Assembly (NCBI RefSeq): GCF_900104775.1
Contig: NZ_FNSA01000001.1
Location: 242,653 to 306,652 of the forward strand
Reading direction: 5' to 3'
Source of the DNA: Tsukamurella tyrosinosolvens
GTDB taxonomy: Bacteria; Actinomycetota; Actinomycetes; Mycobacteriales; Mycobacteriaceae
Length of the DNA: 64,000 nucleotides
Shown piece after piece: positions 20,722 through 30,342 of this stretch. How positions within the stretch are numbered: position 1 is the stretch's first letter; each line of letters starts with the position of its first letter. A model generated the notes under the pieces. The model had not been told where the DNA came from and made no database searches. It saw only the letters and a list, made by a program, of their open reading frames with translations. A program made the translations under genes and the position numbers.

Positions 20722-23700
20722 CTAGTGGCCGGCCCCGCCGGCGAGGTGACCGTACCGGTGCCGCGTGGTGCTGACCGCCTGCTCGCGCACCACGCTGAGC
20801 AGCTCCCGGCGGCCGGAGAGCAGCACCGGCCCGCGAAGGATGCTGTGGCCCGCCCGGGCCGCGGCGGCCGCGACCTCCGGCTCCGGGGCGCCGAGCACGC
20901 GGATCCGCGCGGGCTCGGCGCGACCGGCGAGGCCGGCGGCGTAGTCCTGGGCGGTGTGCACCGGCGCGTGGAAGGGCATCGACGGCGCGTCGGGGCTCAC
21001 GGTGACGTCGAGCCGGGTGCCGGTGCGGGCGGCGGCGAGCTGCAATCGCACCAGGTCGCGCGGCCGGGCGCCGGCGCCGACGCGCACCTCCAGGCGGGGG
21101 AGCGGCCGGTACCGGAAGACGTTGGTCTCGCTGGCCAGGCCCGTGGGGTCGTGCTCGACGCCGAACTCCGTGTTCCACGCGCGCTCGTCGGACGCGGCGG
21201 CGGCATGCAGCCACCGCGTGTCCTCGGCGCCGAGATCCCCGGCGGCGGTGATGATCCGCTCGCTGAAGACGGTGGGCGCGACCTCCGGCGCGGTGGGCAC
21301 GTCGGTGTCGGCCCAGCGGCCGAACTGGGCGACGTAGTTCGGTCCGCCGGCCTTGGCGCCGGGGCCGATCGAGGAGCGCTTCCAGCCGCCGAAGGACTGC
21401 CGCTGCACGATGGCGCCGGTCATGTGCCGGTTGATGTAGAGGTTGCCGGCCTCCACCTTCTCGCGCCAGTGGTCGATCTCGTCGGGGTCGAGGCTGTGCA
21501 GGCCGGCGGTGAGGCCGTAGCCGGTCGAGTTCTGCAGGCGCAGCGCCTCGTCGAGCGTGGCGGCGCGCATGATGCCGAGCACCGGCCCGAACAGCTCGGT
21601 GGTGTGGAACCAGCTGCCCTCGACGACGCCGTCGAGCACGCCGGGCGACCAGAACCGCCCGGCCTCGTCGAGGCGCCGCGGTTCCACGAGCCACCGCTCG
21701 CCCGCGGCGGGCTCGGTGAGGCCGCGCAGCAGCTTGCCGGCGGCGGGCTCGATGAGCGGGCCCACGGTGGTCCCCAGATCGTGCCCCTCGCCCACGACGA
21801 GGGTGCGGACGGCGTCCTGCAGCTGGCCCAGGAACCGCTGCGACGATCCGACGCTGCCGACGAGGATCGCCAGCGACGCGGCGGAGCACTTCTGGCCGGC
21901 GTGGCCGAACGCGCTGCGCACCAGGTCGTTCACCGCGAGATCCGGGTCGGCGGCGGGCGTCACGACCATGGCGTTCTTGCCGGAGGTCTCCGCGAGCAGG
22001 TCGAGGTCGGGACGCCAGCCGCGGAACAGCGCCGCGGTCTCGCTGGCGCCGGTGAGGACCACCGCGTCGGCGTCGGGATGCGTCACCAGGCGGCGCCCGG
22101 CATCGGCCTCGTCGGCGTTGATCAGCTGCACCAGGCCGGCGGGGACTCCGGCGGCGTGCAGGGCGTCGATCGCCGCGGTACCGCACCGGATCACCTGCGG
22201 CGCCGGCTTGATGATCACCGCGGCGCCGGCCGCGAGGGCGGCGAGCACGCCACCGAGGGGGATCGCGACGGGGAAGTTCCACGGCGGGGTCACCACGACG
22301 AGGCGGTGCGGGGCGAACGTCGCCTCGTCGTCGTGCAGGTCGAGGGCGCTCTGCGCGTAGTAGCGGGCGAAGTCGATGGCCTCGGAGATCTCGGGATCCG
22401 CCTCGGCGACGGTCTTCCCGGCCTCGTAGGACATGACGGTGAGCAGCTCACCGCGGCGGCGGGCCAGCTCGTCCGCGACGCGGCGCAGCAGCTCCGCGCG
22501 CTCGTCCGCGGGGAGCGCCGCCCACGCCCGCTGCGCGGTCAGCGCGGCGGCGACGGCCTCGTCGACGGACGCCGGGTCCGTCACCCGCGCAGGCGGTTCG
22601 ACGGTGTCGGGGGCGGCGAGTACCGCACGCGCCCAGGCGCGGTTCGCGGGCGTGGAGGGGTCGGTGTCGGCCTCGCCGGTGAAGGCACCGGTGTGAGCGG
22701 GCGCGGGGGCGGCGGCGCGGTCCTGCACGCGGTTCGGGCCGTCCTGCACGACGGCGCGCCGGGCGAAGGCGGTACGGAACCGGTTCTCCTCCACCGCGAT
22801 CGCGTCGGGATCGGGGCTGAACATGGAGTACAGGAAGTTGTCGCTGGAGGCGTTCTCCTCGAGCCGGCGCACGAGGTAGCTGACGGCCACGTCGAAGTCG
22901 CCGGAGTGCACGACGGGGGTGTAGAGGATGAGCGAGCCGACGTCGGCGCGGACCGCGGCGGCCTCCATCGGCGCCATGCCCTGCAGCATCTCGATGTCCA
23001 ACTGGCGCTGCACGTCCCGCTGCTCCGCGAGCTCCACGGCGTAGGCGACGGAGAAGAGATTCTGGGAGGCGACACCGATCCGGAGGGCGTCGGCGTTCTC
23101 CGGCCGCAGCGCGGTGTCCACCATGCGCAGGTGGTTCGCGTCGACGTCGGCCTTGCTGCCGTAGGTGGCGAGCGGCCAGTCGTGCACCTCGGCGTCGACC
23201 CGCTCCATCGCGAGATTCGCACCCTTGACCAGCCGCACCTTGATCGGGGCGCCGCCGGCGGCGACGCGCCGCCGGGCGAAGTCGGTGAGCCGGGCCAACG
23301 CGCCCATCGAGTCGGGCAGGTACGCCTGCAGCACGATTCCCGCGGTGAGGGAACGGAACTCGGGCTCGTCGAGCAGGGCCGTGAAGACGTCGAGCGTGAG
23401 ATCGAGGTCCTTGTACTCCTCCATGTCGAGGTTGACGAACTTCCCGCCGTCGCGCGCGGTCCGGTACAGCGGGCGGAGCCGCTCGACGATGCGGTCGCGG
23501 TTGCCCTCGAGGTCCCACGGGACGAGCTGGGCCACCACGGAGGAGACCTTGATGGAGACGTAGTCCACGGACGGGTTCGCGAGCAGCTCGTGGGTGCGGG
23601 CGAGGCGGTTGTCGGCCTCGCCCTGCCCGAGAACTGCCTCGCCGAGCAGGTTGAGGTTGAGCCGCACGCCCACCTCGCGGGCGCGCTTCAGGCGGCGCTG

Positions 23701-24219
23701 CAGGTGGTCTCCGTCGGCGTCGAAGACCAAGTGGCCCACCAGCTGCCGCAGCCGCAGTCGTGCGACGGGCATGGCGATCGACGGTGCGATCCCCGCGGCG
23801 ACGGTGCCCGCGCGGAGCAGCGCCGCGTCGACGGGGCTCATGAAGGCCCGCCCGGGGGCGCCCCCGCCGGCGGGGGAGACGAGGCGGCGCAGCGCCTTCG
23901 CCGCGACGCGGTCGTCCTCGGGGCGGGCGACCTCGTCGACGAAGCCCATGGTGAAGGCGACGCCGCTCGGATCGTGCAGCAGCGCCGCAAGACTGGAGGT
24001 GGCGGCCGCCTCGCGGCGGCCGACCTCGGCCGGACGGGGTCCGCGGCTCGTGCGCAGCCAGCGCTGCGCGCGGGCGACCGCCGCATCGGCGACGCGGGCG
24101 TCGTCGGGCGCGACGGCAGTGGCACCGTCGGGCAGGGGGCCGAGGGGACCGGCACCGTCGGGACCGGGACGGGGGCCGGAGGACGGCAGGGGAGCGGACG
24201 GACGTGACGAATCGACCAT
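20722..24219 (-). CDS. putA: Bifunctional proline dehydrogenase / P5C dehydrogenase PutA
   Basis: 1165-residue enzyme oxidising proline to glutamate in two steps. Residues about 60-480 are the FAD proline dehydrogenase barrel, with RLVKGANLAMERVDAEVHDW near the active site. Residues about 515-1020 are the NAD aldehyde dehydrogenase domain, with catalytic Glu744 in LLAETSGKNA and nucleophile Cys778 in GHAGQKCSAA. A C-terminal segment of 140 residues follows. No ribbon-helix-helix DNA-binding domain is seen at the N-terminus, so it should not act as its own repressor as in enteric bacteria. AGGAGG lies six bases before the ATG. M. tuberculosis has two separate genes for these steps; here they are fused. 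Confidence 0.95.
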   Translation of the reverse strand: MVDSSRPSAPLPSSGPRPGPDGAGPLGPLPDGATAVAPDDARVADAAVARAQRWLRTSRGPRPAEVGRREAAATSSLAALLHDPSGVAFTMGFVDEVARPEDDRVAAKALRRLVSPAGGGAPGRAFMSPVDAALLRAGTVAAGIAPSIAMPVARLRLRQLVGHLVFDADGDHLQRRLKRAREVGVRLNLNLLGEAVLGQGEADNRLARTHELLANPSVDYVSIKVSSVVAQLVPWDLEGNRDRIVERLRPLYRTARDGGKFVNLDMEEYKDLDLTLDVFTALLDEPEFRSLTAGIVLQAYLPDSMGALARLTDFARRRVAAGGAPIKVRLVKGANLAMERVDAEVHDWPLATYGSKADVDANHLRMVDTALRPENADALRIGVASQNLFSVAYAVELAEQRDVQRQLDIEMLQGMAPMEAAAVRADVGSLILYTPVVHSGDFDVAVSYLVRRLEENASSDNFLYSMFSPDPDAIAVEENRFRTAFARRAVVQDGPNRVQDRAAAPAPAHTGAFTGEADTDPSTPANRAWARAVLAAPDTVEPPARVTDPASVDEAVAAALTAQRAWAALPADERAELLRRVADELARRRGELLTVMSYEAGKTVAEADPEISEAIDFARYYAQSALDLHDDEATFAPHRLVVVTPPWNFPVAIPLGGVLAALAAGAAVIIKPAPQVIRCGTAAIDALHAAGVPAGLVQLINADEADAGRRLVTHPDADAVVLTGASETAALFRGWRPDLDLLAETSGKNAMVVTPAADPDLAVNDLVRSAFGHAGQKCSAASLAILVGSVGSSQRFLGQLQDAVRTLVVGEGHDLGTTVGPLIEPAAGKLLRGLTEPAAGERWLVEPRRLDEAGRFWSPGVLDGVVEGSWFHTTELFGPVLGIMRAATLDEALRLQNSTGYGLTAGLHSLDPDEIDHWREKVEAGNLYINRHMTGAIVQRQSFGGWKRSSIGPGAKAGGPNYVAQFGRWADTDVPTAPEVAPTVFSERIITAAGDLGAEDTRWLHAAAASDERAWNTEFGVEHDPTGLASETNVFRYRPLPRLEVRVGAGARPRDLVRLQLAAARTGTRLDVTVSPDAPSMPFHAPVHTAQDYAAGLAGRAEPARIRVLGAPEPEVAAAAARAGHSILRGPVLLSGRRELLSVVREQAVSTTRHRYGHLAGGAGH

Positions 24220-24425
24220 GAAAGGCCTCCTGAGTAGCTCGCGCGGTGAATTGGAGATTCCACAGCGACGGGTGCGCCACCTGGCCTGGATCCGAGTGTA
24301 ATACCGCTCACAGGGAATCCGCGAGCCCGTGCGCTATCGCAAATTCAGCGGGCGATTCCGTGTCGGAGATTGAATAGCAAAGAATTGGTCTCGAAACGGT
24401 ATCGGGCACCTCTACGATCCCGTGC

Positions 24426-25058
24426 ATGACCGAGTGGGGGAACACCATCTCGCGGTCGGCCGGGTCGGGGGATCCGGTGACCGATGCGCAGGACGACACC
24501 GTCTCCGCGCCCCCGCCGAGCCGCGGGCGCGCCCCGGTCTCGGACGAACGGCTCCTCGCCGATGCCGCGCGGGGCGACGGCGACGCGTTCGCCGAACTCT
24601 TCGAGCGGCACGCCCGGCAGCTGCGCGCGACGGCACTACGCACCATCCGCGACTACACGGACGCCGAGGACTGTCTCCAGGACGCGATGCTGCGCGCCTA
24701 CCAGCTCTCGCCGACCTTCCGCGGGGACTGCAAGGTGGGGAGCTGGCTGCACCGCATCGTGGTCAACGCCTGCCTGGACCGGGCGCGCCGCAACCAGGTC
24801 CGCACGTCGCTGCCCATGCCCGACGACCTGAGCGGCCTCGCCTCCGACGAGGGCCGCGGCGCGGAGGAGCTGGACCGCCGGCTCTCGGTGGAGGCGGCGC
24901 TCCGGATGCTGCCGGAGGACCAGCGGGCGGCGGTGATCGCCGTCGACATGTACGGCCTGTCGGTGACGCAGGCGGCGGAGCAGCTCGGCATCGCGCCGGG
25001 CACCGTCAAGAGCCGGCGGGCGCGGGCCCGGGTCCGGCTCGAACGCCTCCTGCGCTGA
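24426..25058 (+). CDS. sigM: ECF RNA polymerase sigma factor SigM
   Basis: 210-residue group 4 sigma factor. Region 2 lies at about residues 45-110 (GDAFAELFERHARQLRATAL, DYTDAEDCLQDAMLRAY), region 4 at about 150-205 (LPEDQRAAVIAVDMYGLSVT, then GIAPGTVKSRRARAR). It sits between murJ and an anti-sigma gene ahead of trxB-trxA, the same place as Rv3911. An internal GTG giving VTDAQDD could also start it, leaving the sigma domains intact. Mycobacterial and corynebacterial SigM control oxidative and envelope stress genes. Confidence 0.93.
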   Translation: MTEWGNTISRSAGSGDPVTDAQDDTVSAPPPSRGRAPVSDERLLADAARGDGDAFAELFERHARQLRATALRTIRDYTDAEDCLQDAMLRAYQLSPTFRGDCKVGSWLHRIVVNACLDRARRNQVRTSLPMPDDLSGLASDEGRGAEELDRRLSVEAALRMLPEDQRAAVIAVDMYGLSVTQAAEQLGIAPGTVKSRRARARVRLERLLR

Positions 25059-25118
25059 TCCGGCCCCGGCCGGCCGACGGGTCGTTCGCGAGCCGCACAA
25101 CGAATATTGAGAACAGTG

Positions 25119-25145
25119 GGAACCGATCGGCGTGCTGGTGCGTCC
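25119..25145 (+). promoter_or_regulatory. SigM-type ECF promoter before the anti-sigma gene
   Basis: GGAAC, 17 bases, then CGTCC matches the published M. tuberculosis SigM pattern (GGAAC N16-18 CGTC). It lies 23 bases before the anti-sigma start codon. It would give feedback control: SigM drives its own antagonist and possibly the genes beyond. Confidence 0.6.
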
Positions 25146-25167
25146 AATTGAAGAGAGGAGGTTTCCG

Positions 25168-25785
25168 ATGGGGAAGGCAGTGCCGCCGGCGGGCGGCGCG
25201 GACGAGGAGCGGCCGCTGAACCGCGGCCAGGAGGCGCGGCTCGACGCTGCGCTGGCCGAATACCGAGACCACACGTTCGCGCACTGGTCCGCGCCGGACG
25301 GGTTCACCGCGCACTCCCCGCTCGGCGACCGCCGCATCGCGGCCGCGATCCGCGCCGCGCCGCCGCCCGTGCTGCCGCGCCGCCGGCTGCGGTACTCCCT
25401 CGCGGCCGCAGCGGCCGCGGTCGGCGTCCTCGCGGTCACCGTCGCGCTGAGCACCGTCCGGGAGGCGCCTCCCGCGGTGCCCGATGCCGGGGTGCTGCTC
25501 GCGGCCGCGACACCGGGCGGCGACCGGGGGCCGTTCGCCGATGGCACGGCGCTCTCCCGCTGCCTGGACGCGGCGTCGATCCCCGCCCGGCAGCGCACGC
25601 TGCTCGGCGCCGGACCGCTGCGGTTGCGGGGCGATCACGCGACGGTGCTGCTGCTGCCCGGGGGCCGCCTCGGCGACGTGCGGCTGCTCGCGGTGACCCC
25701 GTCGTGCGCCCAGGGGGAGAGCTCGTCGGTGCTGGTCGACCGCGTCCTCACCGGCGGCGCGGGCGCCCGCGCGGCCACGCCGTAA
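25168..25785 (+). CDS. Probable anti-sigma-M factor (membrane)
   Basis: 205-residue protein next to sigM, in the position of Rv3912/RsmA. The N-terminal about 80 residues are cytoplasmic ([20 protein letters not shown]) and probably bind the sigma factor. One membrane helix lies at about residues 78-96 ([18 protein letters not shown]). The extracytoplasmic C-terminal domain carries two cysteines (SRCLDAAS and TPSCAQ) that could form a disulfide. The ATG giving MGKAVPP has GAGGAGG upstream and is preferred over an earlier start. The family is divergent, so the function rests mainly on position and layout. Confidence 0.75.
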   Translation: MGKAVPPAGGADEERPLNRGQEARLDAALAEYRDHTFAHWSAPDGFTAHSPLGDRRIAAAIRAAPPPVLPRRRLRYSLAAAAAAVGVLAVTVALSTVREAPPAVPDAGVLLAAATPGGDRGPFADGTALSRCLDAASIPARQRTLLGAGPLRLRGDHATVLLLPGGRLGDVRLLAVTPSCAQGESSSVLVDRVLTGGAGARAATP

Positions 25786-25804
25786 CCTGGAAGGCGGCGG
25801 CGCG

Positions 25805-25830
25805 GGAACATTGTCGGGCCCGGCGCCGTT
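25805..25830 (+). promoter_or_regulatory. SigH/SigR-type promoter before trxB
   Basis: GGAAC, 18 bases, then GTT fits the SigH (mycobacteria) and SigR (Streptomyces) promoter pattern GGAAT/C N18-19 GTT used at thioredoxin genes. It is 55 bases upstream of the trxB start. It differs from the SigM-type site ahead of the anti-sigma gene, so trxB-trxA may respond to two stress sigma factors. Confidence 0.55.
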
Positions 25831-25885
25831 GGCACACATGTCGGCCCGGGAGCACCGGGCGGTTCTTCAACAGGTTGGGTGGGTA

Positions 25886-26842
25886 ATGACTGCAGCGGGC
25901 ACCGATATCGCGGACGTGATCATCATCGGATCGGGTCCTGCCGGGTACACAGCGGGCGTCTACGCCGGCCGTGCCGAGCTGAGCACCATCCTGTTCGAGG
26001 GGACCAGCTTCGGCGGTGCCCTGATGACCACCACCGAGGTCGAGAACTACCCCGGCTTCCGCGAGGGCATCATGGGCCCGCAGCTCATGGACGAGATGCG
26101 TGAGCAGGCCATCCGCTTCGGAGCCGACCTGCGCATGGAGGACGTCGAGTCCGTGCAGCTCGACGGCGAGATCAAGGAGGTCGTGACGGCCGAGGGCAGC
26201 TACCGCGCCCGCGCCGTGATCCTCGCGATGGGCGCCGCCGCCCGCTACCTCGGCATCCCCGGCGAGGAGGCCCTGCTCGGCCGCGGCGTCAGCGCCTGCG
26301 CCACGTGCGACGGCTTCTTCTTCCGCGACCAGGACATCGCCGTGGTCGGCGGCGGCGATTCGGCGATGGAGGAGGCGATCTTCCTCACGAAGTTCGCCAA
26401 GTCCGTGACGCTGATCCACCGCAGCGAGAACTTCCGCGCCTCGAAGATCATGCTCGACCGCGCCCGCGACAACGAGAAGATCCGCTTCCTCACCGACGCG
26501 AAGGTCACCGCGGTGCAGGGCGAGAAGTCGGTCGAGTCGCTCCTCGTCGAGAACACCGTGACCGGAGCCGTCTCCACGCTCGAGGTCACCGGCCTGTTCG
26601 TGGCGATCGGCCACGACCCCCGGTCGGGCCTGGTCGCAGGCCAGGTCACCGTCGACGAGGACGGCTACGTGCAGGTCGAGGGCCGCAGCACGGCCACCGG
26701 CGTGCCCGGCGTCTTCGCCGCGGGCGACCTCGTCGACCACACCTACCGGCAGGCGATCACGGCGGCCGGCAGCGGCTGTTCCGCCGCGATCGACGCGGAG
26801 CGCTGGCTCGCGCACCACCGCGAAGCCGCCGTCGCCCAGTAG
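25886..26842 (+). CDS. trxB: Thioredoxin reductase
   Basis: 318-residue NADPH-dependent flavoprotein that reduces thioredoxin. FAD-binding GSGPAG is at residues 15-20, the redox CATC motif at residues 138-141, the NADPH-binding GGGDSA at about 155-160, and the second FAD motif (AAGDLVD) near the C-terminus. The ATG giving [10 protein letters not shown] is chosen; a longer in-frame start would lie inside the promoter. It is followed 39 bases later by thioredoxin. Order sigM, anti-sigma, trxB, trxA is conserved in mycobacteria and corynebacteria. Confidence 0.97.
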   Translation: MTAAGTDIADVIIIGSGPAGYTAGVYAGRAELSTILFEGTSFGGALMTTTEVENYPGFREGIMGPQLMDEMREQAIRFGADLRMEDVESVQLDGEIKEVVTAEGSYRARAVILAMGAAARYLGIPGEEALLGRGVSACATCDGFFFRDQDIAVVGGGDSAMEEAIFLTKFAKSVTLIHRSENFRASKIMLDRARDNEKIRFLTDAKVTAVQGEKSVESLLVENTVTGAVSTLEVTGLFVAIGHDPRSGLVAGQVTVDEDGYVQVEGRSTATGVPGVFAAGDLVDHTYRQAITAAGSGCSAAIDAERWLAHHREAAVAQ

Positions 26843-26881
26843 TCCCCACCCCCGCTAGAAACCGCACCGAGGAGTACCGCC

Positions 26882-27205
<324 letters not shown>

Positions 27206-27307
27206 CGCGCCGTCGCGTTGGGACGGAGGGCCCCGAGGCCGTATCGTGTACTCGATTTCCCGTCCTACGGGCCCGCCGGCTCGCAGGAAGCTACCGAAGG
27301 GTCCTCC

Positions 27308-28501
27308 ATGCCACGCATCAGCCTCGGTGATCACGGTGGCGCCGTGGCGGAGATCCGCGGCATCCTCGCCGACCAGGGTTTCCTCCGGGACTACGTGGCC
27401 CCCACCGAGCTGGTGGTCGGCGGCTGGACCGTCCCCGAGGCCGTCTTCGACCGCCGCCTGGACCGCGCGACCCGCGCGTTCCAGCAGCAGCGCGGCCTCC
27501 TGGTCGACGGTGTCGTCGGGCCCGCCACGTACCGCGCGCTCCGCGAGTCCACCTATCAGCTGGGCGCGCGCACGCTGAGCTACATCGCCTCGGCGCCCCC
27601 GTCGGGCGACGACGTCGCGGCCCTGCAGGCACGGCTGCAGAACCTCGGCTTCTACGCCGGCATGATCGACGGTCTCTTCGGCCCGCAGACCCACCTGGGG
27701 CTCTCGGCCTACCAGCGCGAGTTCGGCCTCGTCGCCGACGGCATCTGCGGCCCGGCGACGCTGCGCTCACTCACGTTCCTCGGCTCCCGCGTGACGGGCG
27801 GTTCGCCGCACGCCATCCGCGAGGAGGAGCACGTCCGCAGCTCCGGCCCGCGCCTGTCCGGTAAGCGCATCGTCATCGACCCGGGCCTGGGCGGCCCCGA
27901 CCGCGGCGTCGCCGTGCGCGGACCCGACGGCCGGCCCATCACCGAGGAGGAGATCCTCTGGGACCTGGGCTCCCGGCTCGAGGGCCGGATGGCCGCCGCG
28001 GGCATGGAGACGTACCTGTCGCGCCCGCGCGGTATGGACGCCGACGACAGCACCCGCGCGTACACGGCGAACACGTTCGACGCCGACATGATGATCGCGC
28101 TGCGCACCGCGCACTACCGCAACGACCGCGCCCACGGCGTGGCCTCGTTCCACTTCGGGAACACGCACGGCGCCAGCTCGAACATCGGCCGCAACCTGGC
28201 CGGCTTCATCCAGCGCGAGATCGTCGCGCGGACGCCGCTCACGGACTGCCACTACCACGGCCGCACCTGGGACATCGTGCGCCTGACGCGGATGCCCACC
28301 GTGCAGATCGACATCGGCTACACGACCAACCCGCACGACGCGGCGGTGCTCGCGTCGCCGCAGATGCGCGACACCATCGCCGAGGCCATCCTGGTTGCGG
28401 TGAAGCGGCTGTACCTCCTGGGCGAGAACGACCGCCCGACCGGCACCTACACCTTCGCCGAGCTCCTGGAGCTCGAGGAGAGCGCCGACAACCGGGCCTG
28501 A
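27308..28501 (+). CDS. cwlM: CwlM-like amidase-fold protein, catalytic residues degenerate
   Basis: 397 residues. Two peptidoglycan-binding domains (about residues 8-80 and 100-155, each with the GVVGPATYRAL-type motif) precede an amidase_3 fold at about 185-390. No signal peptide. The zinc site is degraded: canonical DPGHGG is DPGLGG (191-196), the SLHAN strand reads IALRTAHY (263-270), and the catalytic VExGF becomes QIDIGY (333-338). So hydrolase activity is unlikely. In mycobacteria CwlM is an essential cytoplasmic regulator that, when phosphorylated, activates MurA; the same role is expected here. It follows trxA as in Rv3915. Confidence 0.92.
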   Translation: MPRISLGDHGGAVAEIRGILADQGFLRDYVAPTELVVGGWTVPEAVFDRRLDRATRAFQQQRGLLVDGVVGPATYRALRESTYQLGARTLSYIASAPPSGDDVAALQARLQNLGFYAGMIDGLFGPQTHLGLSAYQREFGLVADGICGPATLRSLTFLGSRVTGGSPHAIREEEHVRSSGPRLSGKRIVIDPGLGGPDRGVAVRGPDGRPITEEEILWDLGSRLEGRMAAAGMETYLSRPRGMDADDSTRAYTANTFDADMMIALRTAHYRNDRAHGVASFHFGNTHGASSNIGRNLAGFIQREIVARTPLTDCHYHGRTWDIVRLTRMPTVQIDIGYTTNPHDAAVLASPQMRDTIAEAILVAVKRLYLLGENDRPTGTYTFAELLELEESADNRA

Positions 28502-28523
28502 CGGTCCGCGGCACCCCTGCGCC

Positions 28524-28543
28524 CGGTGCGGGGGAGCGCACCG
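28524..28543. terminator. Hairpin between convergent cwlM and GNAT genes
   Basis: Perfect 7-bp arms CGGTGCG and CGCACCG around a six-base loop (GGGGAG), in the 69-base gap between convergent genes. No T-tract follows, as is common for actinobacterial terminators. It could serve both strands. Confidence 0.5.
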
Positions 28544-28570
28544 CCGGGGCCTGAGCGGCCCCGTGCGGCG

Positions 28571-29293
28571 TCAGTCCTGCCCGGCCCTCCCGACGGGTGC
28601 GGCGGCGTCCCCCGTGCCCTCCAGCGCGGTCCTGAGGGCCGCTTCGGCGGCGCCGGCCGCGAGCAGCTGCTCCAGGGCGTGCTCGACGCCCGCCTTCCAG
28701 CCCAGCCCCTCCGAGAGCTCGAGACGCAGCCGCGGGAAACGGTGGTGCGGCGCGACGGTCTCGAAGCCCATCTGCTCGAGGAAGTCGGCATCGGTCAGGG
28801 GCGGGGTCTTGCACCCGCAGGGACCGCAATCAATCTGTGCCACAACATCTTCCGTCAGCATGCCGACGGGGGTGAGCAGCGCGAAGGCCTCCACGGCGCG
28901 GACGCCGCGGCGCACCAGATCGGTGCACACGGCCGTCACCAGCTCCTCCTTGACCCGCACATCCAGGCCCGGCTCGGAGCCGACCCACGTCAGCAGCACC
29001 GCGTCGGGGCTGACGGGGGCGGTGGGGAAGTCGCCGACCCGGGGCACGCTCCGGGGCGGCGCGTAGAACGCCACGCCCACAACGCGTTCGGTGCCATCGA
29101 CGGCGTGGTCGATCGCGACCTGCCCGCAGGAGCCCCACTCCAGCATGAGCATCGAGAGCCACGCCTCTTTGTCGAACTCGGTGTCGGTGAGGGTCTCACC
29201 GTCGGGCGCGACCTCCCAGTACACGCACCGGCGGATGTGCCGCGGGAGGTCGTCGAAGCCGCCCAGGGTGAGCGGGACGATCGTCAGGGCCAT
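28571..29293 (-). CDS. GNAT-like acetyltransferase (Rv3916c-like)
   Basis: 240-residue cytoplasmic protein in the position of Rv3916c, directly downstream of parB. Resembles GNAT N-acetyltransferases in the order of strands, for example GVAFYAPPRSVPRVGDFP and the helix VRVKEELVTAVCTDLVRRGV, but a clean acetyl-CoA P-loop is hard to point to. A cluster CGPCGC at about residues 158-163 could bind a metal. It begins six bases from the end of parB on the same strand, so it is the last gene of the parA-parB unit. Substrate unknown. Confidence 0.75.
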   Translation of the reverse strand: MALTIVPLTLGGFDDLPRHIRRCVYWEVAPDGETLTDTEFDKEAWLSMLMLEWGSCGQVAIDHAVDGTERVVGVAFYAPPRSVPRVGDFPTAPVSPDAVLLTWVGSEPGLDVRVKEELVTAVCTDLVRRGVRAVEAFALLTPVGMLTEDVVAQIDCGPCGCKTPPLTDADFLEQMGFETVAPHHRFPRLRLELSEGLGWKAGVEHALEQLLAAGAAEAALRTALEGTGDAAAPVGRAGQD

Positions 29294-29299
29294 GGCGGG

Positions 29300-30340
29300 T
29301 CACTTCTCGGCGAGCAGGGCGACGATGCGCTCGAGGTCGTCGGCCGAGCCGACCTCCACGACGATCTTGCCCTTGCGCTTGCCCATCGAGACGGTGACCT
29401 TGGTGTCGAGGCGGTCCGCGATCCGGTCCGCCACCTCACGCAGGCCCGGGTCGGCGGGCTGCCGGCGCTTGGGCGCAGTGGGCACGACGGTCCCGTCGCC
29501 CCGGTTCGCGAGAGTCACGGCCTCCTCGGTGGCGCGCACCGACAGTCCCTCCGCGACGATCCTGGCCGCGAGCGCGTCCTGCGCCTCGGCGCCGGCCTCC
29601 AGCGCGAGGAGCGCGCGGGCGTGCCCGGCGGAGAGGACCCCGGCCGCGACGCGGCGCTGCACGGCGACGGGGAGCCGCAGCAGGCGGATGGTGTTGGTGA
29701 CCACGGGACGGGAGCGGCCGAGGCGCGCGGCGAGTTCGTCGTGGGTGACGCCGAACTCCTCGAGCAGCTGCGCGTAGGCCGCGGCCTCTTCGAGCGGGTT
29801 GAGCTGCACGCGGTGGATGTTCTCGAGGAGCGCGTCCCGGAGCATGTCGCCGTCGGCGGTCTCGCGCACGATCGCCGGGATGGCGGTGAGGCCGGCCTCC
29901 TGGCTGGCACGCCAGCGCCGCTCGCCCATGACGAGCTGGTAGCGCACCTCGCCCTGGGGCCGGGGGAGCGGGCGCACGACGATCGGCTGCATGAGCCCGA
30001 ACTCGCGGATCGAGTGGACGAGCTCGGCGAGCCCCTCCTCGTCGAAGACGCTGCGCGGCTGCTGGGGGTTCGGCTGGATCGCCGCCGGGGCGATCTCCCG
30101 GTACACCGCGCCGGACTCCGCGAGGTCCGACGGTGCCGCCTCCTCGGGTTCCTGGGCCGACGGGGCGGGCCGAGCCGGGCGCTCCCGCGGGCGGTCGACG
30201 GCCGGGGCCGCCGGGGCGGCGGGCCGGGCGCCGATGATGACGTCGGCGGCGGCGTTGCCGAGGCGCGGGCCCTCCTCGGGTCCGGTCGGGATGAGTGCGG
30301 CGAGACCGCGGCCGAGGCCGCCCTTCTTCTGCCCGGCCAT
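29300..30340 (-). CDS. parB: Chromosome partitioning protein ParB
   Basis: 346-residue CTP-dependent DNA clamp that loads at parS sites and spreads to organise the origin region. The N-terminus ([15 protein letters not shown]) carries the ParA-interacting region. The CTP-binding domain includes [17 protein letters not shown] and the conserved MGERRWRAS motif. A helix-turn-helix follows ([21 protein letters not shown]), then a C-terminal dimer domain ([17 protein letters not shown]). Its start lies two bases after the parA stop. Several parS sites are found within 1-5 kb upstream. Confidence 0.97.
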   Translation of the reverse strand: MAGQKKGGLGRGLAALIPTGPEEGPRLGNAAADVIIGARPAAPAAPAVDRPRERPARPAPSAQEPEEAAPSDLAESGAVYREIAPAAIQPNPQQPRSVFDEEGLAELVHSIREFGLMQPIVVRPLPRPQGEVRYQLVMGERRWRASQEAGLTAIPAIVRETADGDMLRDALLENIHRVQLNPLEEAAAYAQLLEEFGVTHDELAARLGRSRPVVTNTIRLLRLPVAVQRRVAAGVLSAGHARALLALEAGAEAQDALAARIVAEGLSVRATEEAVTLANRGDGTVVPTAPKRRQPADPGLREVADRIADRLDTKVTVSMGKRKGKIVVEVGSADDLERIVALLAEK

Positions 30341-30342
30341 GG

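Noticed and set aside
20725..24207. 1160-codon open frame antisense to putA
   Set aside because: Lies exactly over a full-length putA with both catalytic domains intact; the antisense product has no recognisable features.
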